A stretch of DNA of 64,000 nucleotides from UBA1127 sp965116355 (lineage in GTDB: Bacteria; Chloroflexota; Dehalococcoidia; Lucifugimonadales; UBA1127), in contig OZ220679.1 of NCBI GenBank assembly GCA_965116355.1, positions 1,922,001-1,986,000 on the forward strand, written 5' to 3'. Both the position numbers and the translations under genes were made by a program. Shown piece after piece: positions 23,962 to 32,433 of this stretch (position 1 is the stretch's first letter; the number at the start of each line of letters is the position of its first letter). The notes beneath the pieces are model-generated. The model ran no database searches and was not told where the DNA came from. It was given only the letters and a program-made list of their open reading frames with translations.

Positions 23962-25755
23962 ATGAACGGCAGGTTAAGGTTTGGCTATCTCCTGATGGCC
24001 CTATTGGTGTCGATGGCACTGGTGGTGGCCGCCTGCTCCGGCGGCGATGACGACGGGGACGGCGGAAGCGCCACGACTACGACGACCACGACGACCACGA
24101 CCACCGCAGCGGCAGAGCCGGCCTCGGACGACTCCATGACCAAGGCCGACGACTCCATGATGATGGAGGGCCCAGAGCCCGTTTACGGTGGGAAGGTGAC
24201 GTTCGGACAGCGTCGTGACGTTCGTTCCGGCTTCGACCCCCACGGGACCAGCGGTGGACAGTCCCAGCACCAGAACACCAACAGCTGGTGGTACAACAAC
24301 CTCATGTCCCGCTCCGTTGGTGTGGACGTTCCCGGCGGCACGCGTGAGTCCTACCCGGACCTCGCAGAGTCCTGGGAAGTCTCGGACGGCGGCCTGACGT
24401 ACACCTTCAAGCTCCATGAGGGCGTGAAGTTCCACAATCGTGCGCCGGTCAACGGCCGCGAGCTGACCTCGGAAGACGTCAAGTGGAGCTACGAGCGGTT
24501 CCTGAAGGGCCCGGACTCCTACCAGTTCCAGCTGGCGGACATCAGCGCGGTTGAGGCCCCGGACAAGTACACGGTGGTCTTCCGCCTGCATGAGCCGGTG
24601 GCATCCTTCATGATCCACGTCGGTGAGCCGCTTGCCTGGGTTACCCCGAAGGAGGCTGCCACGTCCCCGCCGCAGAGCCCCGCCCTTGAGGGCGTCCTGG
24701 ACGAGGAGTTCCTCTCCACGCCAGAGGGCATCATCGGCAGCGGCCCCTGGATGTTCGACACCTGGGAGAAGGACAAGCGGCTGACGGCCGTCCGCAACCC
24801 CGACTACTTCAGGAAGGACGCCCACGGCAACCAGCTTCCCTTCATCGACACGATTGAGTACGTGATCATCCCGGACACGCAAGCCCGAAGCGCGGCCTAC
24901 ATCTCCGGTGACATTGACACCTTTGGCCCGCCCTCCGGCAGCACCGCGGACTTCAAGGAGCGGAACCCGGAGTCCAACTTCGTCCAGGACCTGCCGAGCA
25001 CGGCGCCAACGCTGAACTTCCGGCTGGACCGGACCCCGGCGTTCAACGACATCCGTGTGCGGCGTGCCATCGCGATGGGCTTCGAGCAGCAGGCAATCAT
25101 GGACCTGCTCCTTGGTTCGGTGACTGAACCCACCTACGGCGGCGTTCCCGCCCTGGTCTTCCCGGAGTACGGGATCACCCCCGCCGAGCTGGGCGACGCT
25201 GCCCAGTGGTGGCAGTACAACCCGCAGGCCGCCGCCGCTTTGCTGACTGAGGCCGGCTACGGCCCCAACAACCCGCTGGAGATCACCTACCAGTTCAGCA
25301 GCTGCTGCAAGAGCACCTACTACCCTGAGCTGGTCGCCGACATGATGGATGAGATCGGCGTGAAGATGGCTCTCCAGGAAGTCGACCACTCCGTCCACCT
25401 CAAGACCAGCAACATCGGCATGGGCGACTACGACATTGCTCACTCCCGCCTGAAGGCCGCCGAAGTTGACGACCTCCTGGTCAGCTTCCTCCCGGGCAAC
25501 AGCAAGAACAACAGTCACATTGACGACGCGCTGTTGACCGAGATGATCAAGGCTCAGCGCTTGACGCAGGACCCCAACCAGCGGTTCGACCAGGTCAGAC
25601 AGATCCAGCGGTACCTGGCGGACCAGGTCTACCTCATTCGCATCCCTGACCGGTTCACTGACTACTTCTGGCAGCCGTGGATCAAGAACTTCCGCCCCCA
25701 CGTGGGCAACACGGAAGGCCGCGACTGGGAGATTGCCTGGGTAGACCGCGGGTAA
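23962..25755 (+). CDS. ABC importer substrate-binding lipoprotein, Dpp/Opp family (SBP_bac_5)
   Basis: A 597-residue extracytoplasmic binding protein. The signal peptide (LLMALLVSMALVVAAC) ends in the lipobox VAAC, followed by an Asp/Gly and poly-Thr linker of about 11 Thr residues, typical of surface-tethered binding proteins. The mature part has the SBP_bac_5 layout: YPDLAESWEVSDGGLTYTFKLHEGVKFH near the N-terminus and RRAIAMGF in the middle. The ATG at 23962 is preceded by GAGGAGGGGCG; a start five codons upstream lacks this spacing. It is followed by both permeases and both ATPases, so the importer is complete. The ligand may be a peptide, opine or aromatic conjugate. Confidence 0.9.
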   Translation: MNGRLRFGYLLMALLVSMALVVAACSGGDDDGDGGSATTTTTTTTTTTAAAEPASDDSMTKADDSMMMEGPEPVYGGKVTFGQRRDVRSGFDPHGTSGGQSQHQNTNSWWYNNLMSRSVGVDVPGGTRESYPDLAESWEVSDGGLTYTFKLHEGVKFHNRAPVNGRELTSEDVKWSYERFLKGPDSYQFQLADISAVEAPDKYTVVFRLHEPVASFMIHVGEPLAWVTPKEAATSPPQSPALEGVLDEEFLSTPEGIIGSGPWMFDTWEKDKRLTAVRNPDYFRKDAHGNQLPFIDTIEYVIIPDTQARSAAYISGDIDTFGPPSGSTADFKERNPESNFVQDLPSTAPTLNFRLDRTPAFNDIRVRRAIAMGFEQQAIMDLLLGSVTEPTYGGVPALVFPEYGITPAELGDAAQWWQYNPQAAAALLTEAGYGPNNPLEITYQFSSCCKSTYYPELVADMMDEIGVKMALQEVDHSVHLKTSNIGMGDYDIAHSRLKAAEVDDLLVSFLPGNSKNNSHIDDALLTEMIKAQRLTQDPNQRFDQVRQIQRYLADQVYLIRIPDRFTDYFWQPWIKNFRPHVGNTEGRDWEIAWVDRG

Positions 25756-25780
25756 TTCCATAGAGTGGAGACTGCTTGAG

Positions 25781-25817
25781 GGATGCTGGGCGGCCCGTCA
25801 CGGGCCGCCCAGCATCC
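25781..25817 (+). repeat. Perfect 17-bp inverted repeat between binding protein and permease genes
   Basis: GGATGCTGGGCGGCCCG and its exact complement flank the loop TCA. There is no following T-tract. Hairpins at this place in binding-protein operons commonly stabilise the upstream mRNA or terminate a fraction of transcripts, so the binding protein is made in excess over the membrane parts. That role is inferred. Confidence 0.75.
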
Positions 25818-25831
25818 CGTGAGCTTATTAG

Positions 25832-26776
25832 ATGAGAACGTACGCCATTCAACGGGTCCTGTTGCTCGTCCCGACGTTGTTGGTGCTGAGCATCATCTCC
25901 TTTTCGCTCATCCGCTTCATTCCGGGCGACGCCGCGTGGATGATGGTGGATGAGCTTGGCTACGCAGACGACATCGAGGCGCTGCAGGAACGGCTCGGGC
26001 TGAACGAGCCGGTCCACACGCAGTATGTAAAGTGGGTGACGGGGTTCTTCCGGGGCGACTTCGGCCGCTCCCTGTGGGACGGCAGCCCGGCTATAGATGA
26101 GCTCCTTCGACGACTTCCCGTGACCCTTGAACTCGCTTTCTTCTCGCTCTTTCTCAGCGCCATCGTCGCCATTCCTATTGGGGTGTTTTCGGCCGTGCGC
26201 CAGGACACCAAGGGCGACTACGTCGTCCGCAGCACCGTTGTGCTTGCCGACGCAGTGCCTCACTTCTGGCTTGCTACCCTTATCCTTGTCCTTCCAGCAG
26301 TCTATATTGGCTGGTCGCCTCCCGTTGGTTGGCACTCTCTGAGTGAGGACCCCGTCAAACACCTGCTGCTCTTGCTTTTGCCGGCGGCCATCATCTCAGT
26401 AAGCTCCGCGGCTTCCCTGGTGCGGATCACGCGGACCATGATGCTGGAGGTGCTGCGGCAGGAGTACATTCGCACTGCGTGGTCCAAGGGGCTGTCGGAA
26501 AGCTCAGTCATGTACCGGCACGCGCTGAAGAATGCGTTGATCCCTGTCATCACCGTTTTCGGGTTGCGGGTTCCCAACGCCCTGAACGGTTCCGTTGTCA
26601 TGGAGGCGGTGTTCGGGATCCCGGGACTGGGCCGTTGGACCATCGACGCCATCAATTTCCGAGACTACCCGCAGCTGCAGGTTGCCCTGATGTTTACTGC
26701 CATCACCGTGCTGGTGGCGAACCTTATCGTCGACCTCGCCTACGGCTGGCTCGACCCGCGGGTCAGGTACAAGTAA
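25832..26776 (+). CDS. ABC importer permease, DppB/OppB type
   Basis: A 314-residue inner-membrane permease with six predicted transmembrane segments. The N-terminal VPTLLVLSIISFSLIRFIPGD is the family signature. The cytoplasmic EAA loop is seen in EYIRTAWSKGLSES with the following ALKNALIP. It forms the translocation pore with the next gene product. It is separated from the binding-protein gene by the strong hairpin at 25781-25817, and its own ribosome binding site is weak, which fits lower expression than the binding protein. Confidence 0.92.
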   Translation: MRTYAIQRVLLLVPTLLVLSIISFSLIRFIPGDAAWMMVDELGYADDIEALQERLGLNEPVHTQYVKWVTGFFRGDFGRSLWDGSPAIDELLRRLPVTLELAFFSLFLSAIVAIPIGVFSAVRQDTKGDYVVRSTVVLADAVPHFWLATLILVLPAVYIGWSPPVGWHSLSEDPVKHLLLLLLPAAIISVSSAASLVRITRTMMLEVLRQEYIRTAWSKGLSESSVMYRHALKNALIPVITVFGLRVPNALNGSVVMEAVFGIPGLGRWTIDAINFRDYPQLQVALMFTAITVLVANLIVDLAYGWLDPRVRYK

Positions 26777-26797
26777 TGGTAGTGGAGAGCATCCGCC

Positions 26798-27721
26798 ATG
26801 GCCGATGAAATCGTCCTCCGTCCAAGCGTGGCGGCAAGCGTACCCTTCCCGCTCCGGTGGGCCCGGGGTTTCTGGGCCTTTGTCGTGACGATGTTCCGGT
26901 ACAAGCCGTTGGGTTTTGCGGGCTTCGTCATCGTGGTGGTGCTCATGTTCACGGCCATCTTCGCCGACTTCATTGCTCCCTACGAGTACAACGACACGAA
27001 CCGCCATGATCAGTTCGCGCCTCCCAGCCTCAAGCACCCCATCGGCGCAGATCACCTTGGCCGCGACCTCTTCAGCCGCATCGTGCACGGCTCCCGGATA
27101 TCTGTCTCAATCGGGTTCGGCGCCGTAGCCGGGGCCATGTGCATCGCCATAACCCTGGGCACCTTGACCGGCTACTACGGGGGCTGGCTGGACAAGATCA
27201 TCCAACGTTTCGTGGACGGATGGATGACGTTCCCCGGAATCGTCATCGCCCTCGCCATGGTGGCCATCGCGGGCCCGGGACTGTGGCCGCTCATCATCAT
27301 CCTGGGGCTGTTATTTGGCATCAGGGGATCCCGAGTGGTCCGAGGGCAGGTCCTTGCCGTAATGGCAAGGCCGCACATAGAGGTGGCCCGCTCCGTTGGC
27401 GTGAGCGACCTGCGGCTTATGGCCGTTCACGTGTTCCCCAACGTGCTGCCGCTGGTCATCATCCTCGCCACCATTGAGATCCCCCTGGCCATTACGATTG
27501 AAGCGTCCCTCAGCTTCCTGGGGTTCGGCATCCCGCCGCCGGCGCCGTCCTGGGGCCGAATGCTCTCCGCGGAAGCCCGGCAGCACATGCTCATGGCGCC
27601 GTGGTTGGGAATTGCCCCAGGGCTCGCGCTGAGCCTGACGATCTTCGGATGGAACATGTTTGGGGACGCATTGCGCGACCTGCTGGACCCGGCGATGCGC
27701 GGCAGCCTGGGCGAGCGATAG
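26798..27721 (+). CDS. ABC importer permease, DppC/OppC type
   Basis: A 307-residue permease with an N-terminal anchor segment followed by five further membrane helices. Family motifs include HPIGADHLGRDLFSRIVHG and the EAA loop EVARSVGVSDLRLMAVHVFPN, then SFLGFGIPPPAPSWGRML. It pairs with the DppB-type permease 21 bases upstream. The following aldo/keto reductase gene starts nine bases after its stop, so the reductase is embedded in the importer operon. Confidence 0.92.
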   Translation: MADEIVLRPSVAASVPFPLRWARGFWAFVVTMFRYKPLGFAGFVIVVVLMFTAIFADFIAPYEYNDTNRHDQFAPPSLKHPIGADHLGRDLFSRIVHGSRISVSIGFGAVAGAMCIAITLGTLTGYYGGWLDKIIQRFVDGWMTFPGIVIALAMVAIAGPGLWPLIIILGLLFGIRGSRVVRGQVLAVMARPHIEVARSVGVSDLRLMAVHVFPNVLPLVIILATIEIPLAITIEASLSFLGFGIPPPAPSWGRMLSAEARQHMLMAPWLGIAPGLALSLTIFGWNMFGDALRDLLDPAMRGSLGER

Positions 27722-27729
27722 GGGGAGAC

Positions 27730-28668
27730 ATGCAGTACAAGGAACTGGGCGGGACCGGTGTGCAGGTATCGACCATCGCGTTCGGTTGCGGGCCGACGGC
27801 GGGGATGATCGTGAAGGGGACGCCGGAGGAGCGCCGGCGGGGAGTGTCGCGCGCGCTCGACCTGGGCGTGAACCTGTTCGACACGGCGTCCATCTACGGG
27901 GCCGGGGCGTCCGAGACGCACCTGGGCGAGACGCTGCAGGAGCTGAAGGCGCGCCCGGTCATCGGCAGCAAGGTGGCGCTGGAGTTGCCCGACCTCGACG
28001 ACGTCAAAGGGAACACGATCCAGTCGGTTGAGGACAGCCTCAAGCGGCTGCGGGTGGAGACCATCGACCTGATCCAGCTCCACAACCGCGTGGGCCTTGA
28101 ACGCGCCGAGCGCTCGGACATGGGCGTTGGCGCGCAGCTCACGGTGGACGACGTGCTGGCGCCCGGCGGCGTCCTCGATGCCTTCCAGGTGCTTCAGCAA
28201 CAGGGCAAGGTACGCTACTTCGGCTTCACGGCTTACGGCGGGCTGCTGTCCTGCGTATACCAACTCATCGACAGCGGGCAGTTCCACAGCATCAACGGGC
28301 TGTACAACATCATCAACCCCTCGGCCGTGCGGCCGGCGGCGGACGTGGACCGCGATTTTGGTCAGGTCTTCGATCGCTCCGCCAAGCTCGGGATGGGAAT
28401 CATCGTCATCCGCGTCCTCGCGGCTGGGCTGCTGGCGGGCGCGGGTGCCGACCCCGCTGCCGAGCGCGTGCGGGAGGTGCTCGCCAACCACAACCTCGCC
28501 CCCGTCGAAGGCGCCGTGCGCTACGTGCTCAGCAACCCGATCGTCGCTACGTCAGTCATTGGATTTTCCGAGGTTGAGCACATCGAGGAGGCGTGCGCCG
28601 CGGAGGCGAAGGGCCCGTTGCCGGACGACGTGCTGGCAGAGCTGGAAGCGGTGGTGCCGGCCGCATGA
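27730..28668 (+). CDS. Aldo/keto reductase embedded in the importer operon
   Basis: A 312-residue NAD(P)H-dependent oxidoreductase with the complete AKR tetrad: D51, Y56, K81 and H118 (FDTASIYG, IGSK, IQLH). The ATG at 27730 follows GGGGGAG and removes 43 upstream codons that overlap the permease gene. Its stop overlaps the next ATG (ATGA), so it is translationally coupled to the first ATPase gene. An enzyme in the middle of an importer operon suggests that the imported compound is a carbonyl or is processed on entry. The substrate is unknown. Confidence 0.88.
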   Translation: MQYKELGGTGVQVSTIAFGCGPTAGMIVKGTPEERRRGVSRALDLGVNLFDTASIYGAGASETHLGETLQELKARPVIGSKVALELPDLDDVKGNTIQSVEDSLKRLRVETIDLIQLHNRVGLERAERSDMGVGAQLTVDDVLAPGGVLDAFQVLQQQGKVRYFGFTAYGGLLSCVYQLIDSGQFHSINGLYNIINPSAVRPAADVDRDFGQVFDRSAKLGMGIIVIRVLAAGLLAGAGADPAAERVREVLANHNLAPVEGAVRYVLSNPIVATSVIGFSEVEHIEEACAAEAKGPLPDDVLAELEAVVPAA

Positions 28669-29678
28669 CTCAGTTTGGCGAGCGCTCCGAGTACCTGCTC
28701 ACCGTGGAGGGCCTGAAGACGCACTTCTTTACGCCAACAGGCGTCGTGAAGGCGGTCGACGGGATCTCCTACGACGTGCGCGAGGGCGAGACCCTCGCAA
28801 TCGTGGGCGAGAGTGGATGCGGCAAGAGCGTCGGGGCGCTGTCCATCATGCGGCTCGTCGCGAGCCCGCCGGGGCGCATCGTCGATGGCCGCGTCAACTT
28901 CGACGGCATCGACCTGCTGGCAATCAGCGAGCAGCAGATGCGGACCATCCGCGGCAACCGCATCGCCATGATCTTCCAGGAGCCCATGACGTCGCTGAAC
29001 CCAGTGCTGACCATCGGCAAGCAGATCACGGAATCGCTGGAGCTGCACCTGAAGATGGAAGGGGCGCAGGCGCAGCAGCGGGCCGTCGAGCTGCTGGAGA
29101 TGGTCGGCATTCCGGACGCCCCCAGCCGGTTGAAGCAGTATCCGCACCAGTTCAGCGGCGGCATGCGCCAGCGGGTGATGATCGCCATGGCGATGAGCTG
29201 CAACCCGAGGCTGCTCATCGCGGACGAGCCGACGACGGCGCTGGACGTGACCATTCAGGCGCAGATCCTGGAGCTCATCAAGGACCTGAGCGCGCAACTG
29301 GGGACGGCCGTCATTATCATCACGCACAACCTCGGGGTGGTCGCCCGGTACGCCGACCGCGTCAACGTCATGTACGCGGGCAAGATCATCGAACGGGGGA
29401 CGGCCCTCGACATCTACGAAAACCCGCAGCACCCGTACACGCAGGGGCTGCTCGACTCCGTGCCCAGGCTCGACGAGGACCGCAAGCAGCGGCTGGAGTC
29501 GATCGAGGGGATGCCGCCCGACCTGATGGAGCTGCCCAGCGGGTGCGCGTTCCGGCCCCGCTGCAGGTTCGCGGTGGAGCGGTGCTCCGAGGAAATTCCG
29601 CCGCTGATGGCCGTCGGCGACGGGCACACCGCCGCGTGCTGGGTGACCGCGGGGACGGCCTCGGAGGTCGGCGCATGA
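28665..29678 (+). CDS. ABC importer ATPase, DppD/OppD type
   Basis: A 337-residue nucleotide-binding subunit. Walker A is GESGCGKS (48-55), the ABC signature FSGGMRQRV, Walker B LLIADEPT with the H-loop ITHNLG. The C-terminal oligopeptide domain includes HPYTQGLLDSVP and the cysteine cluster CAFRPRCRFAVERC, which binds an iron-sulfur cluster in some relatives. The ATG at 28665 overlaps the aldo/keto reductase stop and fits the family N-terminus. The next ATPase gene starts in a further ATGA overlap. Confidence 0.93.
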   Translation: MTQFGERSEYLLTVEGLKTHFFTPTGVVKAVDGISYDVREGETLAIVGESGCGKSVGALSIMRLVASPPGRIVDGRVNFDGIDLLAISEQQMRTIRGNRIAMIFQEPMTSLNPVLTIGKQITESLELHLKMEGAQAQQRAVELLEMVGIPDAPSRLKQYPHQFSGGMRQRVMIAMAMSCNPRLLIADEPTTALDVTIQAQILELIKDLSAQLGTAVIIITHNLGVVARYADRVNVMYAGKIIERGTALDIYENPQHPYTQGLLDSVPRLDEDRKQRLESIEGMPPDLMELPSGCAFRPRCRFAVERCSEEIPPLMAVGDGHTAACWVTAGTASEVGA

Positions 29679-30691
29679 CACAGATGCAGGACCGCGCACC
29701 GGCGCCGGGGCAGGAGGTGGCGCCGCTCCTTGAGGTGAAAGACCTCAAGATGCACTTCCCCGTGACCTCCGGTCTCATCCTGCAACGCAAGATCGGAGCT
29801 ATCAAGGCCGTCGACGGCGTCAGCTTCTCTATCCGGCAAGGCGAGACACTGGGTCTCGTCGGAGAGAGCGGCTCCGGCAAGACGACCGTGGGCCGGTGCA
29901 TCATCCAGCTCAACGAGCCGACAGCAGGCGAAGTGTGGCTGGACGGTGTCGAACTGACAACGGCCAAGGGCAGGCAGTTGCGGGGTATGCGCCGCCGTAT
30001 GCAAATGGTCTTCCAGGACCCCTATTCCAGCCTCAACCCTCGCATGAGCATCGGAACCATCATCGGGGAGCCGATGCTGGTCCACAAGATCGCTTCCGGC
30101 AAGGGGGAGCTGAAGGAACAGGTGTCGGAACTCCTGCGGGTCGTCGGGCTCAACCCGTCGATGGCGGACCGCTACCCGCACGAGTTCAGCGGCGGCCAAC
30201 GGCAGCGCATCGGCATCGCTCGCGCGATCGCGGTGCGTCCGGACTTCATCGTCGCCGACGAGCCGGTGTCGGCGCTGGACGTGTCCATTCAGGCGCAGCT
30301 CATCAACCTGCTGGAGGACATTCAGGAGCAATTCAACCTGACCTTCCTCTTCATTGCGCATGACCTCTCGGTGGTGCGGCACATGTCTGAGAACGTGGCT
30401 GTCATGTACCTTGGCAAGATCATGGAGATGGCCGACCGGTTGGAACTGTATGAGAAGCCCCTCCACCCCTACACACAGGCGCTGCTCTCGGCGGTTCCGG
30501 TGCCAAACCCGCGCGTCGAGGCGCAGCGCGAGCGCATTGTGCTGCAGGGCACGATTCCGAGCCCCATGAACGCCCCGTCCGGCTGCGTATTTAATACACG
30601 CTGCCCCATCGCCATAGACGATTGCAGGGTTGTTGTCCCTGAGCTCAAGGAGTATTCTCCGGGACACTGGGCGGCCTGCATCCGGGTCTAG
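29675..30691 (+). CDS. ABC importer ATPase, DppF/OppF type
   Basis: A 338-residue nucleotide-binding subunit that would pair with the DppD-type ATPase. Walker A is GESGSGKT (63-70), Q-loop MVFQDPYSSLNPR, signature FSGGQRQRIGIARA and Walker B IVADEPVSALD. The C-terminus has HPYTQALLSAVP and the cysteines GCVFNTRCP and DDC. The frame is open far upstream, but the ATG at 29675 overlaps the previous stop (ATGA) and gives the family length. A G/C palindrome follows the gene at 30707-30728. Confidence 0.93.
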   Translation: MTQMQDRAPAPGQEVAPLLEVKDLKMHFPVTSGLILQRKIGAIKAVDGVSFSIRQGETLGLVGESGSGKTTVGRCIIQLNEPTAGEVWLDGVELTTAKGRQLRGMRRRMQMVFQDPYSSLNPRMSIGTIIGEPMLVHKIASGKGELKEQVSELLRVVGLNPSMADRYPHEFSGGQRQRIGIARAIAVRPDFIVADEPVSALDVSIQAQLINLLEDIQEQFNLTFLFIAHDLSVVRHMSENVAVMYLGKIMEMADRLELYEKPLHPYTQALLSAVPVPNPRVEAQRERIVLQGTIPSPMNAPSGCVFNTRCPIAIDDCRVVVPELKEYSPGHWAACIRV

Positions 30692-30706
30692 GTTTCGTTA
30701 ACGGGA

Positions 30707-30728
30707 CCCGCGCCGCCGGCGGCGCGGG
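30707..30728 (+). repeat. Perfect 22-bp G/C palindrome after the importer ATPases
   Basis: CCCGCGCCGCC is followed at once by its complement GGCGGCGCGGG. It could form a hairpin in RNA with a tight loop, but no T-tract follows. It probably attenuates or processes the transcript between the importer and the two haem-oxygenase-fold genes. Confidence 0.55.
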
Positions 30729-30748
30729 GTGTACTTGGGAGGCTTATC

Positions 30749-31471
30749 ATGGCGACGAGGACGAACGACCGGCGAGAGGCCCTGCAGCCCGGCGAGTTCA
30801 TCGAGGAGCTCGAGGGCATCCGGGCGGCGTGGCGGGAGCACTTCCCCTTCCGTATCCGCGAGATCATGAGCAAAGACGAGTTCCCGCGCCTGGCCGCGAA
30901 CAAACGGCGTGCGCACATGGGCGGGGACATCAACCACCGCTTCGAGGGCGAACGCTACCTGAACGCGACGGACAAGGGCAGCCGCCGCATGCAGCTCCGC
31001 AAGCTCGTCGACGAAGGCGGGCAGGACACCGTCGGCGGGCCGCAGGTCAGCCACCCGCTGCTCTCGCGCTGGGAGTCCAACGCCTACGGCGTCAGCCCCG
31101 AGGAGGTCGACGATCTCGAAAAGGGCGACTGCGACCCCGGCGAGCTGGTGCGCCGCGGGTGGTGGGTGGCCATGATGCGCGACAGCCACTTCGGCGTTTC
31201 GATCGGCTCCGGCATGGTGATGGAGGGCGAGAACAAGATCCAGTCGGACAAACTCCTCGCCGCCATCGAGCGGGACAGGCAACGCTTCATCGAGTGGGGC
31301 GTCGAGGACCCCGACAAGGCGCTGGAGAACCGGCACGAGCACGCAGGCATCGACATTGATCACGCGGACTTCAACGAGGAAGTGGCGCGGCGCTTCGTGA
31401 ACACGCCGGAGCTCCAGGAAGACCTCCGCAGGGCATACATCCTCCGCCTGCAGATGACGTCAGGCGGCTAG
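30749..31471 (+). CDS. Haem-oxygenase-like diiron-type protein (HDO/CADD-like)
   Basis: A 240-residue, probably all-helical protein. The strongest evidence is H198-x3-D202-x2-H205 near the C-terminus, the HxxxDxxH motif of haem-oxygenase-like diiron oxidases (UndA, BesC, SznF, CADD). Other candidate ligands in the expected order are E89, H102 (VSHPLLSRWE) and E159 (MVMEGEN). Such enzymes use O2 to cleave or N-oxygenate amino or fatty acids. TTGGGAGG precedes the ATG. It lies 28 bases from a second haem-oxygenase-fold gene that lacks the motif. Family membership is my inference from motif spacing and needs a profile search. Confidence 0.65.
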   Translation: MATRTNDRREALQPGEFIEELEGIRAAWREHFPFRIREIMSKDEFPRLAANKRRAHMGGDINHRFEGERYLNATDKGSRRMQLRKLVDEGGQDTVGGPQVSHPLLSRWESNAYGVSPEEVDDLEKGDCDPGELVRRGWWVAMMRDSHFGVSIGSGMVMEGENKIQSDKLLAAIERDRQRFIEWGVEDPDKALENRHEHAGIDIDHADFNEEVARRFVNTPELQEDLRRAYILRLQMTSGG

Positions 31472-31498
31472 CCGGCAGGTCCGCGCAAGGAGGACGCC

Positions 31499-32281
31499 AT
31501 GGGCGCTCAGCCGCCGCTGGGGCCGGAAGAGCTTGCGGCCCCGCCGCTTTCGGGCGACGACTTTCTCGCGCTGCTCGACGAGCAGTTCCGCGCGAAGTGC
31601 CCCGAGCCTCCCGCCTTCCTGCAGGCGCTCTACGACGGGCAACTGTCCCAGGAGCACCTGCAAACGTGGGTGAAGGACCATTACCCCTACTGGGACGAGG
31701 CGCTTGTCTACAGCACGACCTCCATCTTCATCAAGACCAACGACGAACCGACGCGCACGCACATGCTACGGCGACTGGTGGACATCGAAGGCGAAGACGT
31801 GGTGGGCGACCTGTCCGGCTCCGACACGCCCTCGTGGGAGGAGCTGTGGCTGCGGTTCGGAACGGGTGTGGGCCTGTCGCCGGGCGAGGCCCAGGACTGG
31901 CAGCAGTTTACGCGCACCTACTTTGCCATCCAGACGCTGCGGACGTACTCGCGGTATTGGGACTGGACGTGGCTGGACGGCGTCGCGACGTTCTACGCGT
32001 CGGACCTGTTCGGTAGGGAGTTCCTGGGGCGCGCTCACGAAGCGCTTCGTGATAAATACAACTTGCCGGACCATGCGCTGGAGTTCTTCCGCGTGTACCT
32101 TGGAGACGTCGAATCGCACATCCCCTGGGAGCGAGAGGCGCTCGCGTACTGGTGCTGCACAACGGAGCGGCAGATCACGGCGGCCCGGGCGTTCCGTGAG
32201 CGGCTGGACATCGAGCAGCAGCTCCTGGTGGGGCTCGAGCAGACGTGCATCCGGGGGGAGCCGGCATTCCAGGTCCCGTAG
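31499..32281 (+). CDS. PqqC/TenA-superfamily protein (haem-oxygenase fold)
   Basis: A 260-residue helical protein resembling PqqC-type proteins. DHYPYWDEALVY, the segment RRLVDIEGEDVVG, WEELWLRFGTGVGL and EFFRVYLGDVESH correspond in order to the PqqC core. The HxxxDxxH iron motif of its neighbour is absent here; only D203 and H207 remain. It therefore may act without iron, like PqqC, or as a non-catalytic partner. AAGGAGG precedes the ATG. The gap of 27 bases after the diiron-type gene indicates co-translation. No other pqq genes are present, so a role in PQQ synthesis is unlikely. Confidence 0.68.
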   Translation: MGAQPPLGPEELAAPPLSGDDFLALLDEQFRAKCPEPPAFLQALYDGQLSQEHLQTWVKDHYPYWDEALVYSTTSIFIKTNDEPTRTHMLRRLVDIEGEDVVGDLSGSDTPSWEELWLRFGTGVGLSPGEAQDWQQFTRTYFAIQTLRTYSRYWDWTWLDGVATFYASDLFGREFLGRAHEALRDKYNLPDHALEFFRVYLGDVESHIPWEREALAYWCCTTERQITAARAFRERLDIEQQLLVGLEQTCIRGEPAFQVP

Positions 32282-32433
32282 GGCGACGCAGTTCTGCCTC
32301 GTGTCCGACAACTTCACCCTGCCCACGCGCCGGTTCGGCGACGAGGGGGCGCTTCCATAGCCAAACCAGACTGCGTCCTATAGGATGCGCTCGGCCGTCG
32401 TCGTGCCCCCAACCTGCACGAGTGAGGAGAGTC

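Noticed and set aside
24073..24108. ACGACC-type short tandem repeat as a possible phase-variable or CRISPR-like array
   Set aside because: It encodes the poly-Thr linker of the binding lipoprotein, with mixed ACG, ACT and ACC codons; it is imperfect and in frame.
31499..32281. PQQ biosynthesis gene pqqC
   Set aside because: No pqqA, B, D or E is nearby, and the partner gene is a diiron-type protein; only the fold is supported.
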